Assembly (NCBI RefSeq): GCF_000420845.1
Contig: NZ_ATVS01000011.1
Span: forward strand, 43,092 to 107,091
DNA from: Butyrivibrio sp. AE3009
GTDB lineage: Bacteria; Bacillota; Clostridia; Lachnospirales; Lachnospiraceae
Reading direction: 5' to 3'
DNA length: 64,000 nt
This document shows, one piece after another, positions 28,785 to 36,082 of this stretch (positions within the stretch are counted from its first letter, which is position 1; every line of letters starts with the position of its first letter). The notes beneath the pieces are model-generated. The model saw only the letters and a program-made list of their open reading frames with translations, was not told the DNA's origin and did not search any database. Made by a program: the position numbers and the translations under genes.

Positions 28785-29601
28785 CTCTTATTTTCCTCGG
28801 CCTGCCACGTTTTCTCTTAACAGGCGGCGCATCGGTCTGTGTTACATTATCTGTTTCTGTATTGGATTTTGTAGTCTTTTTTGCCTTAGGGGCTTCCTTA
28901 GCTGTCTCTTCTGAAATTGTCTCTGCCTGTGCTGTCTCTTCCTTAGGTGCCTGTCCCTCCGTTGTATCTGTCTTGCTGCTGTCTTTGGCTACAATTTTTG
29001 CATTATTCATGCTATCAAGAATGGCTTTGAGCATCTCTTTGCCATCACCGCCGGCTGCGTTTATCATTTCTTCGCAGCGTCTTTTGGCTTCACTCTCTAT
29101 CAGGTCCATTCTTCTGCGGGATTCCACCATCTGTTTCTTGAAATCCTCGTATTCCCTTTTAGCCTGATCCTGGATTGTCTGAACATAGAGGTCTGCGGCC
29201 TTCTGCCCAGCATCGAAGATGCCTCCGAGCTTAAGTGATGCCTCCGCCAAGGTTCCTGACGACTGAATCTTGCTCATTTTGTCATCAACCTGCTGTACAA
29301 GATCCTTCTTTTCCTTATCAAGTCTTGACTTAAGTCCCTCTATATCTTTGTCAAATTTGGCCTGCATCTGCGTCTTCTGTTCGTTGAACTTGGTACGCAT
29401 CTCAGCCTTCTCATCGTCGAAGGATTTGAGCATTGCTGCTCTCTCTTCGGCCATCTCGTGCTGCAACTGCAGCTTTTCTCTCTCGAACTCTTCCTTGAGT
29501 TCCTTCTCATGCCTCTTGGCACTCTCAGCTTCTTCGGAAAATCCGATCATCATTTCCAAAAGTTCCGCACGGCTGAGCTTCTTTAAATTCAAATCCGCCA
29601 T
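28774..29601 (-). CDS. Coiled-coil protein with basic AT-hook-like tail, first gene of the pilus operon
   Basis: 275 residues with no signal peptide or membrane helix. 'LKKLSRAELLEMMIGFSEE' at the N-terminus leads into an almost continuous coiled coil (about 20-185) rich in Lys/Glu, broken by 'GTLAEASLKLGGIFDAGQKA'. Then comes an acidic, Thr/Ala-rich disordered segment, and the tail 'PPVKRKRGRPRKIRVDE' contains the GRP core of an AT hook. I recall similar coiled-coil proteins beside sortase genes in Lachnospiraceae, but know no function. As the first gene behind the riboswitch it could be a cytoplasmic organiser or DNA-binding factor of the pilus system (speculative). Confidence 0.75.
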   Translation of the reverse strand: MADLNLKKLSRAELLEMMIGFSEEAESAKRHEKELKEEFEREKLQLQHEMAEERAAMLKSFDDEKAEMRTKFNEQKTQMQAKFDKDIEGLKSRLDKEKKDLVQQVDDKMSKIQSSGTLAEASLKLGGIFDAGQKAADLYVQTIQDQAKREYEDFKKQMVESRRRMDLIESEAKRRCEEMINAAGGDGKEMLKAILDSMNNAKIVAKDSSKTDTTEGQAPKEETAQAETISEETAKEAPKAKKTTKSNTETDNVTQTDAPPVKRKRGRPRKIRVDE

Positions 29602-29805
29602 TTTCTCTTTTCCCGTTTTCCCACATGAAAAAAGGCACTTTGCATCGGACTAAACCTTTAGTACTCTGCAAAATACCTTATAATACGGAGAGGCAAATGC
29701 AAAGCTAAAAACCTGTTGTCGAGAAAATTACATATCCCTGTACTACCATGCCATTACCAATGCCATGTGTTCATCCATGAACTGCCTGCGTACTGTAATT
29801 TCAAT
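29602..29805 (-). other. Untranslated leader between riboswitch terminator and first pilus-operon gene
   Basis: About 200 nt lie between the terminator and the ATG at 29601. GGGAAAAGAGAAA supplies the ribosome site. No open frame with a ribosome site, and no second riboswitch consensus, was found. A small dyad around 'ccatgccattaccaatgccatg' is the only visible structure. Confidence 0.4.
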
Positions 29806-29844
29806 AAAAAAGACCGTCTGTATAATCCTTTAACAGACACGGTC
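29806..29844 (-). terminator. Riboswitch expression platform: intrinsic terminator
   Basis: On the minus strand GACCGTGTCTGT / ACAGACGGTC pair with an 11-nt loop, followed by TTTTTTA. It lies 30 nt after the cyclic-di-GMP aptamer and 205 nt before the first pilus-operon gene. Between aptamer and terminator is a small hairpin GGTGCT-TCGGAT-AGCACC (29854-29871) followed by seven A residues. Confidence 0.88.
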
Positions 29845-29873
29845 GCTTTTTTTGGTGCTATCCGAAGCACCAG

Positions 29874-29959
29874 CAACTGGCTATCTGTCACATAAAGTGA
29901 TTAAGACCCTGTAGCTTTGCGTCACCATCTTTCGACGGTTTTGCCTTTATTTCCTGTTG
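29874..29959 (-). promoter_or_regulatory. Cyclic di-GMP-I (GEMM-I) riboswitch aptamer
   Basis: The minus strand reads CAACAGG (5' P1 strand), AAATAAAGGCAAAACC, then a stem closed by a GAAA tetraloop (CCGTC-GAAA-GATGG). The signature GACGCAAAGC follows, then a third stem ending in GATAGC, and the 3' P1 strand CCAGTTG. The order GGCAAA...GAAA...GACGCAAAGC is the GEMM-I consensus that binds c-di-GMP between the two helices. The 3' P1 strand can alternatively pair as CCAG-TTG-CTGG, which would link ligand binding to the terminator at 29806-29844. Whether ligand turns the operon on or off cannot be told from sequence. The DNA upstream (29960-30090) is very AT-rich; a weak -10 (TATTAT, 29987-29982) is the best promoter candidate. 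Confidence 0.92.
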
Positions 29960-30091
29960 TTATTAAGTTAAGTAAATGTAAATAATATTATCTTTATTAA
30001 GCTAACATTATTCGCAAAATGTTGTAACTAGAATATAAACTATTGCTAATCATATTTCAATCCTTTTTTCACAAAAAAATCACAGTATCTG

Positions 30092-30122
30092 AAAAAAAGA
30101 GCCGGAATCTCAGTCCGGCTCT
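30092..30122 (-). terminator. Terminator of flgE
   Basis: On the minus strand AGAGCCGGA / TCCGGCTCT form a 9-bp stem with a short loop, followed by seven U residues, 77 nt after the flgE stop. It insulates flgE from the pilus-operon promoter region downstream. Confidence 0.88.
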
Positions 30123-30198
30123 GCAAATAAAATTTCATATTTTATTTATAATTATAAATTGGGTCCCTTAAAGTTTCCTTTTTTTATCTGCTTTTAGC

Positions 30199-31878
30199 TT
30201 ATCGTTTAAGTCCCTTAAGTATCTGCAACATCTCGTCAGATGTAGTAATTACGCGGCTGTTGGCTTGGAAACCGCGCTGGGTTGTGATCATATCAGTGAA
30301 TTCCTTGGCAAGGTCGATATTACTGCCTTCCAGGTATCCCGAGGACATATAACCGCCATCCTGTGTGATGTCCATGTATATAGGTTCTCCTGAATTAAGT
30401 GAAGCTTTGTAGAGGTTATCACCTATCTTTTCAAGGCCCATGGCATTACTGAACTGTGCCACGATTATCTGAGAGATCTTGACTGTCTGGCCGTTGGTGT
30501 AGCTTCCGTATATTGAACCGTCATTGGTAATTGACAGGCCGCTTAGTTCTCCGTTGGGATATCCTTTATTTTGTCCCTGCAGATCACCCTTATACGCGTA
30601 TATCGATGAGGTTGTACCTCCCATGGTGTTGGCGTAATTGGTTGTGTTGCTAAAGTCCACATTAAGATTACCGATGGCTGCCGCATCTCCTCCAAACATG
30701 AACTGGTAGGAACTTCCGGCGGGATCAGGAACCTTGGTGTTGCCAAGATCAAAGGTGATCGGTCCAAGGTTGTTAAGGATATTGTCAAACCTGAAGGTTG
30801 TGGTCTTGGTGTTTTCCTCGCCGATGGCCTCCAACTGTCCGGATTCCTCATTGTACTTAAGCTCCACTGACATATCATCGAAGGTTTTCAATACTCCGTC
30901 TTCATCTCTTGCGGAATATAATCTCAAAGTATATCCGTTCTCAGTTTCGGAGCTCGGATGCAATCCATAGGTCAGTGTGTAATGCTTGCCGTCCTTGCCG
31001 GTCACCGTTGTATTGTAAGTATAACTTGAAAGGTTGCCTTCAAGAGTTATGTTGGTCTCAGTGACACCTTCCCCGGTGCCGGGAGTCTCTTTGATTGTTG
31101 CACTAAGCGGTGAGATCGGTGCTATACCATCAAGTGTTCCGTCATGCTTGTTGTATGTAAGGAGAATATCGTTAGATACACTGTTATCAATTTTCTTACC
31201 GTTGTCATCCAGGATCTTGTCTATTGAAACGCGGTATGTGCTGTCATCGCTGTCTCCCGCATTGTCGACTTTAAGCTTGATCGTATAGGTCCTGCCGTCC
31301 TTGCCATAAACTTCGAGCTGAAGAACTCTTCCCTCCTCAAGGACTTCATCATCCTTGTTGATGTTTCCTTTAAGGTAAGCTTCGGACGTTGCCTGTCCGG
31401 CCATAGTCCTGGTACGCTCAGTCATAACGGCTGGAGTTCCGGATATCCCCTCCCCGGCGATCATATTGCAGATATAGCCGTTATTCTGGGTTACGAAATT
31501 ACCGGCACCGTCAATGGTAAAAGATCCGTCTCTTGTAAAAGCCTGAGTTCCGTCAGGAAGAGTAACCACGAAGAATGAATCACCTGTGATCATAAGGTCA
31601 AAGGCGTTATTTGTTGTAACTGCTGACCCCTGCCTGGTGATGTTGGTATAGATTGATCCGACCTTAGATCCAAGACCAACCTGGGAAGCATTGACCGTGG
31701 CGGTATTATCACCCGCTCCTGCTCCCTGGCGAACTGTCTGATACAGGATATCCGTAAATCCTGTTGCCTGTGATTTATAAGAAGTTGTATTTACATTGGC
31801 AATGTTATTACCAATTACATCCATTTCCATCTGGTGGGTTTTAAGACCTGAGACACCGGACCAAAGAGATCTCATCAT
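30199..31878 (-). CDS. flgE: Flagellar hook protein FlgE
   Basis: 559 residues from the ATG at 31878, which has GGAGG 10 nt upstream; the frame opens 33 codons earlier without FlgE similarity. The N-terminus 'MRSLWSGVSGLKTHQMEMD' followed by 'VIGNNIANVNTTSYKSQ' is the conserved rod/hook domain. The C-terminus 'TTQRGFQANSRVITTSDEML' is the matching coiled-coil partner. The middle (about 150-480) is the variable surface part of the hook. The hook joins the flagellar motor to the filament outside the cell. No other flagellar structural gene is adjacent. A sigma-28-type promoter precedes it (31983-32010). Confidence 0.95.
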   Translation of the reverse strand: MMRSLWSGVSGLKTHQMEMDVIGNNIANVNTTSYKSQATGFTDILYQTVRQGAGAGDNTATVNASQVGLGSKVGSIYTNITRQGSAVTTNNAFDLMITGDSFFVVTLPDGTQAFTRDGSFTIDGAGNFVTQNNGYICNMIAGEGISGTPAVMTERTRTMAGQATSEAYLKGNINKDDEVLEEGRVLQLEVYGKDGRTYTIKLKVDNAGDSDDSTYRVSIDKILDDNGKKIDNSVSNDILLTYNKHDGTLDGIAPISPLSATIKETPGTGEGVTETNITLEGNLSSYTYNTTVTGKDGKHYTLTYGLHPSSETENGYTLRLYSARDEDGVLKTFDDMSVELKYNEESGQLEAIGEENTKTTTFRFDNILNNLGPITFDLGNTKVPDPAGSSYQFMFGGDAAAIGNLNVDFSNTTNYANTMGGTTSSIYAYKGDLQGQNKGYPNGELSGLSITNDGSIYGSYTNGQTVKISQIIVAQFSNAMGLEKIGDNLYKASLNSGEPIYMDITQDGGYMSSGYLEGSNIDLAKEFTDMITTQRGFQANSRVITTSDEMLQILKGLKR

Positions 31879-31982
31879 AGGGCACGTACCTCCAAATAAC
31901 AAGTTCTTTTCCCATGTACGTCCCTGTACTTTTATAGCGGCTATCCCTTTGCCGGAAAAGAATATACTATCTGTCATTTGCT

Positions 31983-32010
31983 ATATCGGCCGAAAGCTTG
32001 ATTTTATTTA
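31983..32010 (-). promoter_or_regulatory. Sigma-28 (SigD/FliA)-type promoter of flgE
   Basis: On the minus strand TAAA (32010-32007) and GCCGATAT (31990-31983) are separated by 16 nt. The consensus is TAAA-N15-GCCGATAA. Transcription would start near 31976, about 100 nt before the flgE start. The match places flgE in the late flagellar regulon. Confidence 0.75.
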
Positions 32011-32166
32011 GGTCTTATTGAAAAAATGTTTTAACAAGCAGGATTCATGATGTATACTATAGCTTAGTAAAGCAACATAGTCATAAAGCCCGAAGAACTA
32101 TATTAAACATTTCGTAACATTGTAAATGCTTACAAATTATTAATATAGAAGATATGGAGTCAAAAA

Positions 32167-33066
32167 ATGGATTTTAAGAAGAGCAATAACAACGAAGAAT
32201 TAAAGAATGAGATAAAAAGTATAGTAGATCTGATCCTCTCAGACTATGAGAAGGGACGGGATGTGGATCAGATGGATGTCTATAATCAGCCTGACCGTGA
32301 TGCGGTTAAGGACATCGTCATCAAGCTGATCCGAATCATATATCCCGGCTATTACAGAGACAAGGTCTACAAGAGCTACAACGACAACAACAGAATAGCC
32401 GTAGTTATCGAGGACGTTATCTACAATATGCAGAAGCAGATCGCTATCGCATTCCATCACAGCCCCGATTACAAAAATGCCGGCGATGAGACCCTGGACT
32501 GCGGTTCACGCTGCATTACACATGAGTTCTTCAAAAAGCTTCCCAAGATAAGGGAGTACATTGACACAGATCTTCAGGCCTGCTATGAAGGAGATCCGGC
32601 AGCCTACAGTAAGGGGGAGATAATCCTCTCCTATCCGGGACTTCTGGCCACCACAATCAACAGAATAGCCCATGAGCTGTATCTTCTTAATGTGCCGCTT
32701 ATTCCCAGAATGATGACGGAATATGCCCACAGCAAGACCGGTATCGACATCCATCCCGGAGCAACCCTTGGCAAATATCTCATGATAGACCACGGAACCG
32801 GAATTGTAATCGGCGAGACCTCCATAATCGGAGAACATGTCAAAATATATCAGGGCGTAACAATCGGCGGTCTCTCAACGAGAGGCGGTCAGGCTCTTAA
32901 GGGAATCAAACGTCACCCCACCATTGAAGACAATGTTACTATCTATTCAGGAGCTTCAATTCTTGGCGGTGAGACTGTTATCGGTGAAGGATCTGTTATC
33001 GGTGCTAACGCATTTATCACTGCTTCTGTTCCGGCGGGGAGCAGGATTAGTATGAAAAATCAGTAA
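32167..33066 (+). CDS. cysE: Serine O-acetyltransferase
   Basis: A 299-residue cytosolic enzyme that acetylates serine with acetyl-CoA, the first step of cysteine synthesis. The helical N-terminal domain (to about residue 180) is followed by a left-handed beta helix with hexapeptide repeats: 'DIHPGATLGKYLMIDHGTGI', 'VIGETSIIGEHVKIYQGVTI', 'VIGEGSVIGANAF'. Length is similar to the EpsC/SrpH-type long CysE proteins. GGAG is 7 nt before the ATG. An inverted repeat TTGTAA-N4-TTACAA (32120-32135) upstream could be an operator. It is divergent from flgE; no cysK is adjacent. Confidence 0.93.
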   Translation: MDFKKSNNNEELKNEIKSIVDLILSDYEKGRDVDQMDVYNQPDRDAVKDIVIKLIRIIYPGYYRDKVYKSYNDNNRIAVVIEDVIYNMQKQIAIAFHHSPDYKNAGDETLDCGSRCITHEFFKKLPKIREYIDTDLQACYEGDPAAYSKGEIILSYPGLLATTINRIAHELYLLNVPLIPRMMTEYAHSKTGIDIHPGATLGKYLMIDHGTGIVIGETSIIGEHVKIYQGVTIGGLSTRGGQALKGIKRHPTIEDNVTIYSGASILGGETVIGEGSVIGANAFITASVPAGSRISMKNQ

Positions 33067-33071
33067 CTAAT

Positions 33072-33105
33072 AGGGGACAGTCCTTGTTAATGGGGACTGT
33101 CCCCT
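33072..33105. repeat. GGGGACAGT palindrome, probable cysE terminator
   Basis: AGGGGACAGTCC (33072-33083) and GGACTGTCCCCT (33094-33105) are a perfect 12-bp inverted repeat with a 10-nt spacer, just after the cysE stop and followed by TTTA. It may terminate cysE. Its GGGGACAGT core resembles the larger palindromes at 38522 and 53341. Confidence 0.8.
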
Positions 33106-33119
33106 TTATCGCTTTATTG

Positions 33120-33914
33120 TTAAATATCTTTTATTGCCTTCTTCGGGCATTTCTCCACGCAGGTACCGCAGTGAGTACACTTGCTCTGGTCGATGGAAGC
33201 TACGTTGTTCTCAACGGTAATGGCTCCGGCAGGACAATTCTTTTCGCAGATATGACAGGCGATACATCCCACCTTACAGTAACCGTTAACGGCTTTGCCC
33301 ATGTCCTTGGACATGCAGGCAACAACCTGTTTTGCGCTGTAAGGAATAAGGTCGATGAGGTGTCTCGGGCAGATGTCGATACACTTGCCGCAGGCCTTAC
33401 ATTCATCCTTATCCACTACTGCCACACCATTTACGATGTGGATGGCATCAAACTGACATACGGATACGCAGGAGCCGCCGCCAAGACAGCCAAAGGAACA
33501 AGTCTTGGAACCGCTGCCGGGCGCCTGCATCTGCAGACGGCAGTCGGAAACTCCGTCATATTCATACTGCTGGGTAGCGTTCTCGCAGTTGCCGTTACAG
33601 TGAACATAGGCAACCTGTTTTTCCGTCTCAATAGCCTCTACGCCCATAACTGCTGAGATTGCTGCAGCAACAGGTGCGCCTCCTACAGGGCATTGGTTAA
33701 CTGCCGCTTCGCCCTTAGCAATGGCCGCAGCGCAGCCCGAACATCCGGGATATCCGCAGCCACCGCAGTTATTTCCGGGAAGAGCTTCCAAAATAGCTGC
33801 TTCCTTCTCATCTACTTCTACATGCAACTTAAGGTCTGCCACGCCAAGAATAAAACCTATAACTATTCCGACACCGGCCACAACGCAGGTTGCAATGATA
33901 ATTCCAGTGATCAT
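33120..33914 (-). CDS. rnfB: Rnf complex subunit B (iron-sulfur protein)
   Basis: 264 residues. An N-terminal membrane helix (about 4-24) is followed by the RnfB cluster motif 'GNNCGGCGYPGCSGC'. Then come several ferredoxin-type 4Fe-4S sets: 'CSFGCLGGGSC', 'CKACGKCIDICP', 'CIACHICEKNCP' and 'CTHCGTCVEKCP'. It takes electrons from ferredoxin and passes them into the membrane part of the Rnf ferredoxin:NAD oxidoreductase, which pumps Na+ or H+. It is the last gene of rnfCDGEAB. Unlike the other junctions, which overlap or nearly touch, it is separated from rnfA by 178 nt with RNA-structure potential. Confidence 0.96.
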   Translation of the reverse strand: MITGIIIATCVVAGVGIVIGFILGVADLKLHVEVDEKEAAILEALPGNNCGGCGYPGCSGCAAAIAKGEAAVNQCPVGGAPVAAAISAVMGVEAIETEKQVAYVHCNGNCENATQQYEYDGVSDCRLQMQAPGSGSKTCSFGCLGGGSCVSVCQFDAIHIVNGVAVVDKDECKACGKCIDICPRHLIDLIPYSAKQVVACMSKDMGKAVNGYCKVGCIACHICEKNCPAGAITVENNVASIDQSKCTHCGTCVEKCPKKAIKDI

Positions 33915-33979
33915 AGTACGTCTCCTTTATATTTTATTCCGCGATATACGCATGACTCCACTTACGTTCTCGTCATGCT

Positions 33980-34074
33980 ACGTACATTCGGAATCCAGAT
34001 TACCATCCTACTTCCTCATGTACGTTAAGTCATTTCATAAACACATTGTTTTGTGCAAGCACAACACTGTGTTT
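33980..34074 (-). other. Structured spacer between rnfA and rnfB
   Basis: Two inverted repeats lie in the 178-nt gap. ACGTACAT (33980-33987) pairs with ATGTACGT (34018-34025). AAACACA (34039-34045) pairs with TGTGTTT (34068-34074), closing an inner TTGTGC/GCACAA stem. Neither is followed by a U run. They could stabilise or process the rnf mRNA ahead of rnfB. Confidence 0.55.
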
Positions 34075-34092
34075 ACTCATTCCTTATATCGC

Positions 34093-34686
34093 TCATTTCA
34101 GTGCGCTGAATCCGGTAAACGCAATAGCCATAAGTCCTGAGGTAAGAAGTACAAGAGGCATTCCCTTGAAAGGTGCCGGAATATCGTTGTATTCCATCTT
34201 CTCACGAAGACCGGCCAGGATTACGATAGCGATGGTAAATCCAACAGCTGTTGCAAAACCAACCAGTGTGCTGGTAAGAGGGTTCTCATAGTAGCCGTCT
34301 GTTACGTTGTTGAGGGCAACACCGAGAACTGCGCAGTTGGTTGTGATAAGGGGAAGATATACACCCAGTGCCTGATAAAGGGATACGATGTATTTCTTCA
34401 GGATCATCTCAACGAACTGAACCAGCATGGCGATAACAAGGATAAATACTATGGTCTTAAGATACGAAAGATCCAAGGGATCTAATATAAACTTGTAGAT
34501 CAGACTACAAACCAGTGAAGCCAGTGTAATAACGAAAATGCAGGCTCCGCCCATTCCAAGGGCAGTATCCGTCTTCTTGGAAACACCCAGGAAAGGACAC
34601 AGGCCAAGGAACTGACTAAGTACTACGTTATTTACAAGCGAAGCTGTTATCATAAGGCCCACAAGATTAACAATTGTCTCTCCCAT
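34093..34686 (-). CDS. rnfA: Rnf complex subunit A (membrane subunit)
   Basis: 197 residues with six membrane spans and the RnfA/NqrE signature 'NNVVLSQFLGLCPFLGVSKK' near the N-terminus, including the cysteine proposed to bind an intramembrane iron centre. A TTG two codons upstream (34692) is possible. AAGGAGG lies 10 nt before the ATG at 34686, inside the end of rnfE, which is the preferred start. It forms the membrane core with RnfE and RnfD. Confidence 0.95.
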   Translation of the reverse strand: MGETIVNLVGLMITASLVNNVVLSQFLGLCPFLGVSKKTDTALGMGGACIFVITLASLVCSLIYKFILDPLDLSYLKTIVFILVIAMLVQFVEMILKKYIVSLYQALGVYLPLITTNCAVLGVALNNVTDGYYENPLTSTLVGFATAVGFTIAIVILAGLREKMEYNDIPAPFKGMPLVLLTSGLMAIAFTGFSALK

Positions 34687-34688
34687 AA

Positions 34689-35471
34689 TCAATCAGCCTC
34701 CTTCTCATTCTTTTTATCCGCAAGGATCTTATCTGCTGCGGCCTCCTCAGAGGAACTGCAGCATCCCTGTCCGAACTTGGATGTGTCTTTACCTTTTTTA
34801 GCCAGATTCATCTTTATCTTGTTCATGATGGCGATAAGGAAAGCAAGAACGATGAAAGCTCCGGCCTGCTGGATAAAGATGCTGATGGGCTTATAGGTTG
34901 AAAGGAAAGCTCCAACCGCACCGGGAACCACTGTGCCTTCACCAAGGATCTGCACATCAAAAGCAGTTCCTGCTCCGATGAACTCACGGATAAGACCGAT
35001 AACGGTAATGGCGCAGGTAAAGCCTATTCCCATTCCGATTCCGTCGAAGAAGGAAGGAACTATTCCGTGCTTGCTGGCATAGGCCTCCGCTCTACCGAAG
35101 ATGATACAGTTAACAACGATAAGAGGGATATATACGCCCAGCGCCTTGTTAAGTGCCGGAACATAAGCCTTCATAAGAAGCTCAACCAATGTAACGAAGG
35201 AAGCTATAACAACGATGAAGGAAGGGATTCTTACGGTGTTGGGAATCACCTTTCTAAGGGCTGAAATAACTGCGTTACTAAGTGCCAGTACAAATGTAGT
35301 TGCCAGTCCCATTCCAAGGCCGTTTATAGCCGATGAAGTAACGGCAAGGGTGGGACACATACCGATCATAAGGACCAGTGTAGGGTTCTCCGCAATGAGA
35401 CCGTTAAAAAATCTTTCGCCCGGGGTATCTGCTCTGAAGCCCAAAGCGCCTTTTTTAGCTTCTGTGCTCAT
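34689..35471 (-). CDS. rnfE: Rnf complex subunit E (membrane subunit)
   Basis: 260 residues with six membrane spans homologous to RnfA/NqrD ('NPTLVLMIGMCPTLAVTSSA' near the N-terminus) and a longer cytoplasmic tail. The tail carries a Cys pair (GQGCCSSSEEAAADK) that is not part of the usual fold. GGAGG precedes the ATG; the TGATG junction overlaps the rnfG stop by 1 nt. Confidence 0.95.
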   Translation of the reverse strand: MSTEAKKGALGFRADTPGERFFNGLIAENPTLVLMIGMCPTLAVTSSAINGLGMGLATTFVLALSNAVISALRKVIPNTVRIPSFIVVIASFVTLVELLMKAYVPALNKALGVYIPLIVVNCIIFGRAEAYASKHGIVPSFFDGIGMGIGFTCAITVIGLIREFIGAGTAFDVQILGEGTVVPGAVGAFLSTYKPISIFIQQAGAFIVLAFLIAIMNKIKMNLAKKGKDTSKFGQGCCSSSEEAAADKILADKKNEKEAD

Positions 35472-36082
35472 CAGTTACCTCCTTTCACAAGTGCGGTTTC
35501 AAAGTATTCAACGGCGGCGTTAACGCCCTCTGTAACTGCTCTTGAAGTAATGGTTGCACCTGAGATGGCTTCGATCTGGGTGCCGGCATCCGATAACTGT
35601 CCGTTCTTGACTACGCTGAACTGAGTAGCCTGCTTGTCCACAAACTGAGGAGCAACTACCTTCTCTGCGTTCATTCCAAGTCCGGGTGTCTCAGCAATAC
35701 TGATAATGGATATACCGTTGATATTGCCTTCTTTGGTAATGCCCACGGTGTACTGAATGAAGTCGCCGTAGCCCTTGGATTTAACCTGAATAACGTATCC
35801 CGCGGAAGCACCTGATGCATCCTTGGCTTCCTTGACGCTCTCGATGGTAACTCCGGAATGAGCTGAGGCAACCTTGTCCGCTGCGGCCTGATCCAGATCA
35901 AGATCATCAAAGGTCTGAGCGGATGCAAAAACAGACTGATTAGCCTTGTCCTGCGCAAGCTTGTCCTGATAAGCGATGGGGTCCTTGGTAACCTGATATA
36001 CGATTCCCAGAAGAACTCCGGCCACAAGTGTTATAGCAAAAAGGATAAAGGCGTTTTTGATCATGCTCTTTGTATCGTTCAT
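35471..36082 (-). CDS. rnfG: Rnf complex subunit G (FMN-binding)
   Basis: 203 residues. One N-terminal membrane helix (about 8-28) is followed by an extracytoplasmic FMN-binding domain. FMN is covalently attached through the Thr of 'EAISGATITSRAVTEGV' in the C-terminal third. It receives and passes electrons on the outer face of the Rnf complex. It overlaps rnfD by 4 nt (ATGA) and rnfE by 1 nt. Confidence 0.95.
   Translation of the reverse strand: MNDTKSMIKNAFILFAITLVAGVLLGIVYQVTKDPIAYQDKLAQDKANQSVFASAQTFDDLDLDQAAADKVASAHSGVTIESVKEAKDASGASAGYVIQVKSKGYGDFIQYTVGITKEGNINGISIISIAETPGLGMNAEKVVAPQFVDKQATQFSVVKNGQLSDAGTQIEAISGATITSRAVTEGVNAAVEYFETALVKGGN

Noticed and set aside
29642..29760. A possible second riboswitch (plus-strand GGCAAATGCAAAGC)
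   Set aside because: It shares words with the GEMM consensus, but lacks the GAAA-capped stem and the correct spacing, and points away from the operon.
32120..32149. Promoter TTGTAA-N18-TATAGA for cysE
   Set aside because: It would leave only about 10 nt before the start codon and overlap the ribosome site; kept only as a possible operator dyad.
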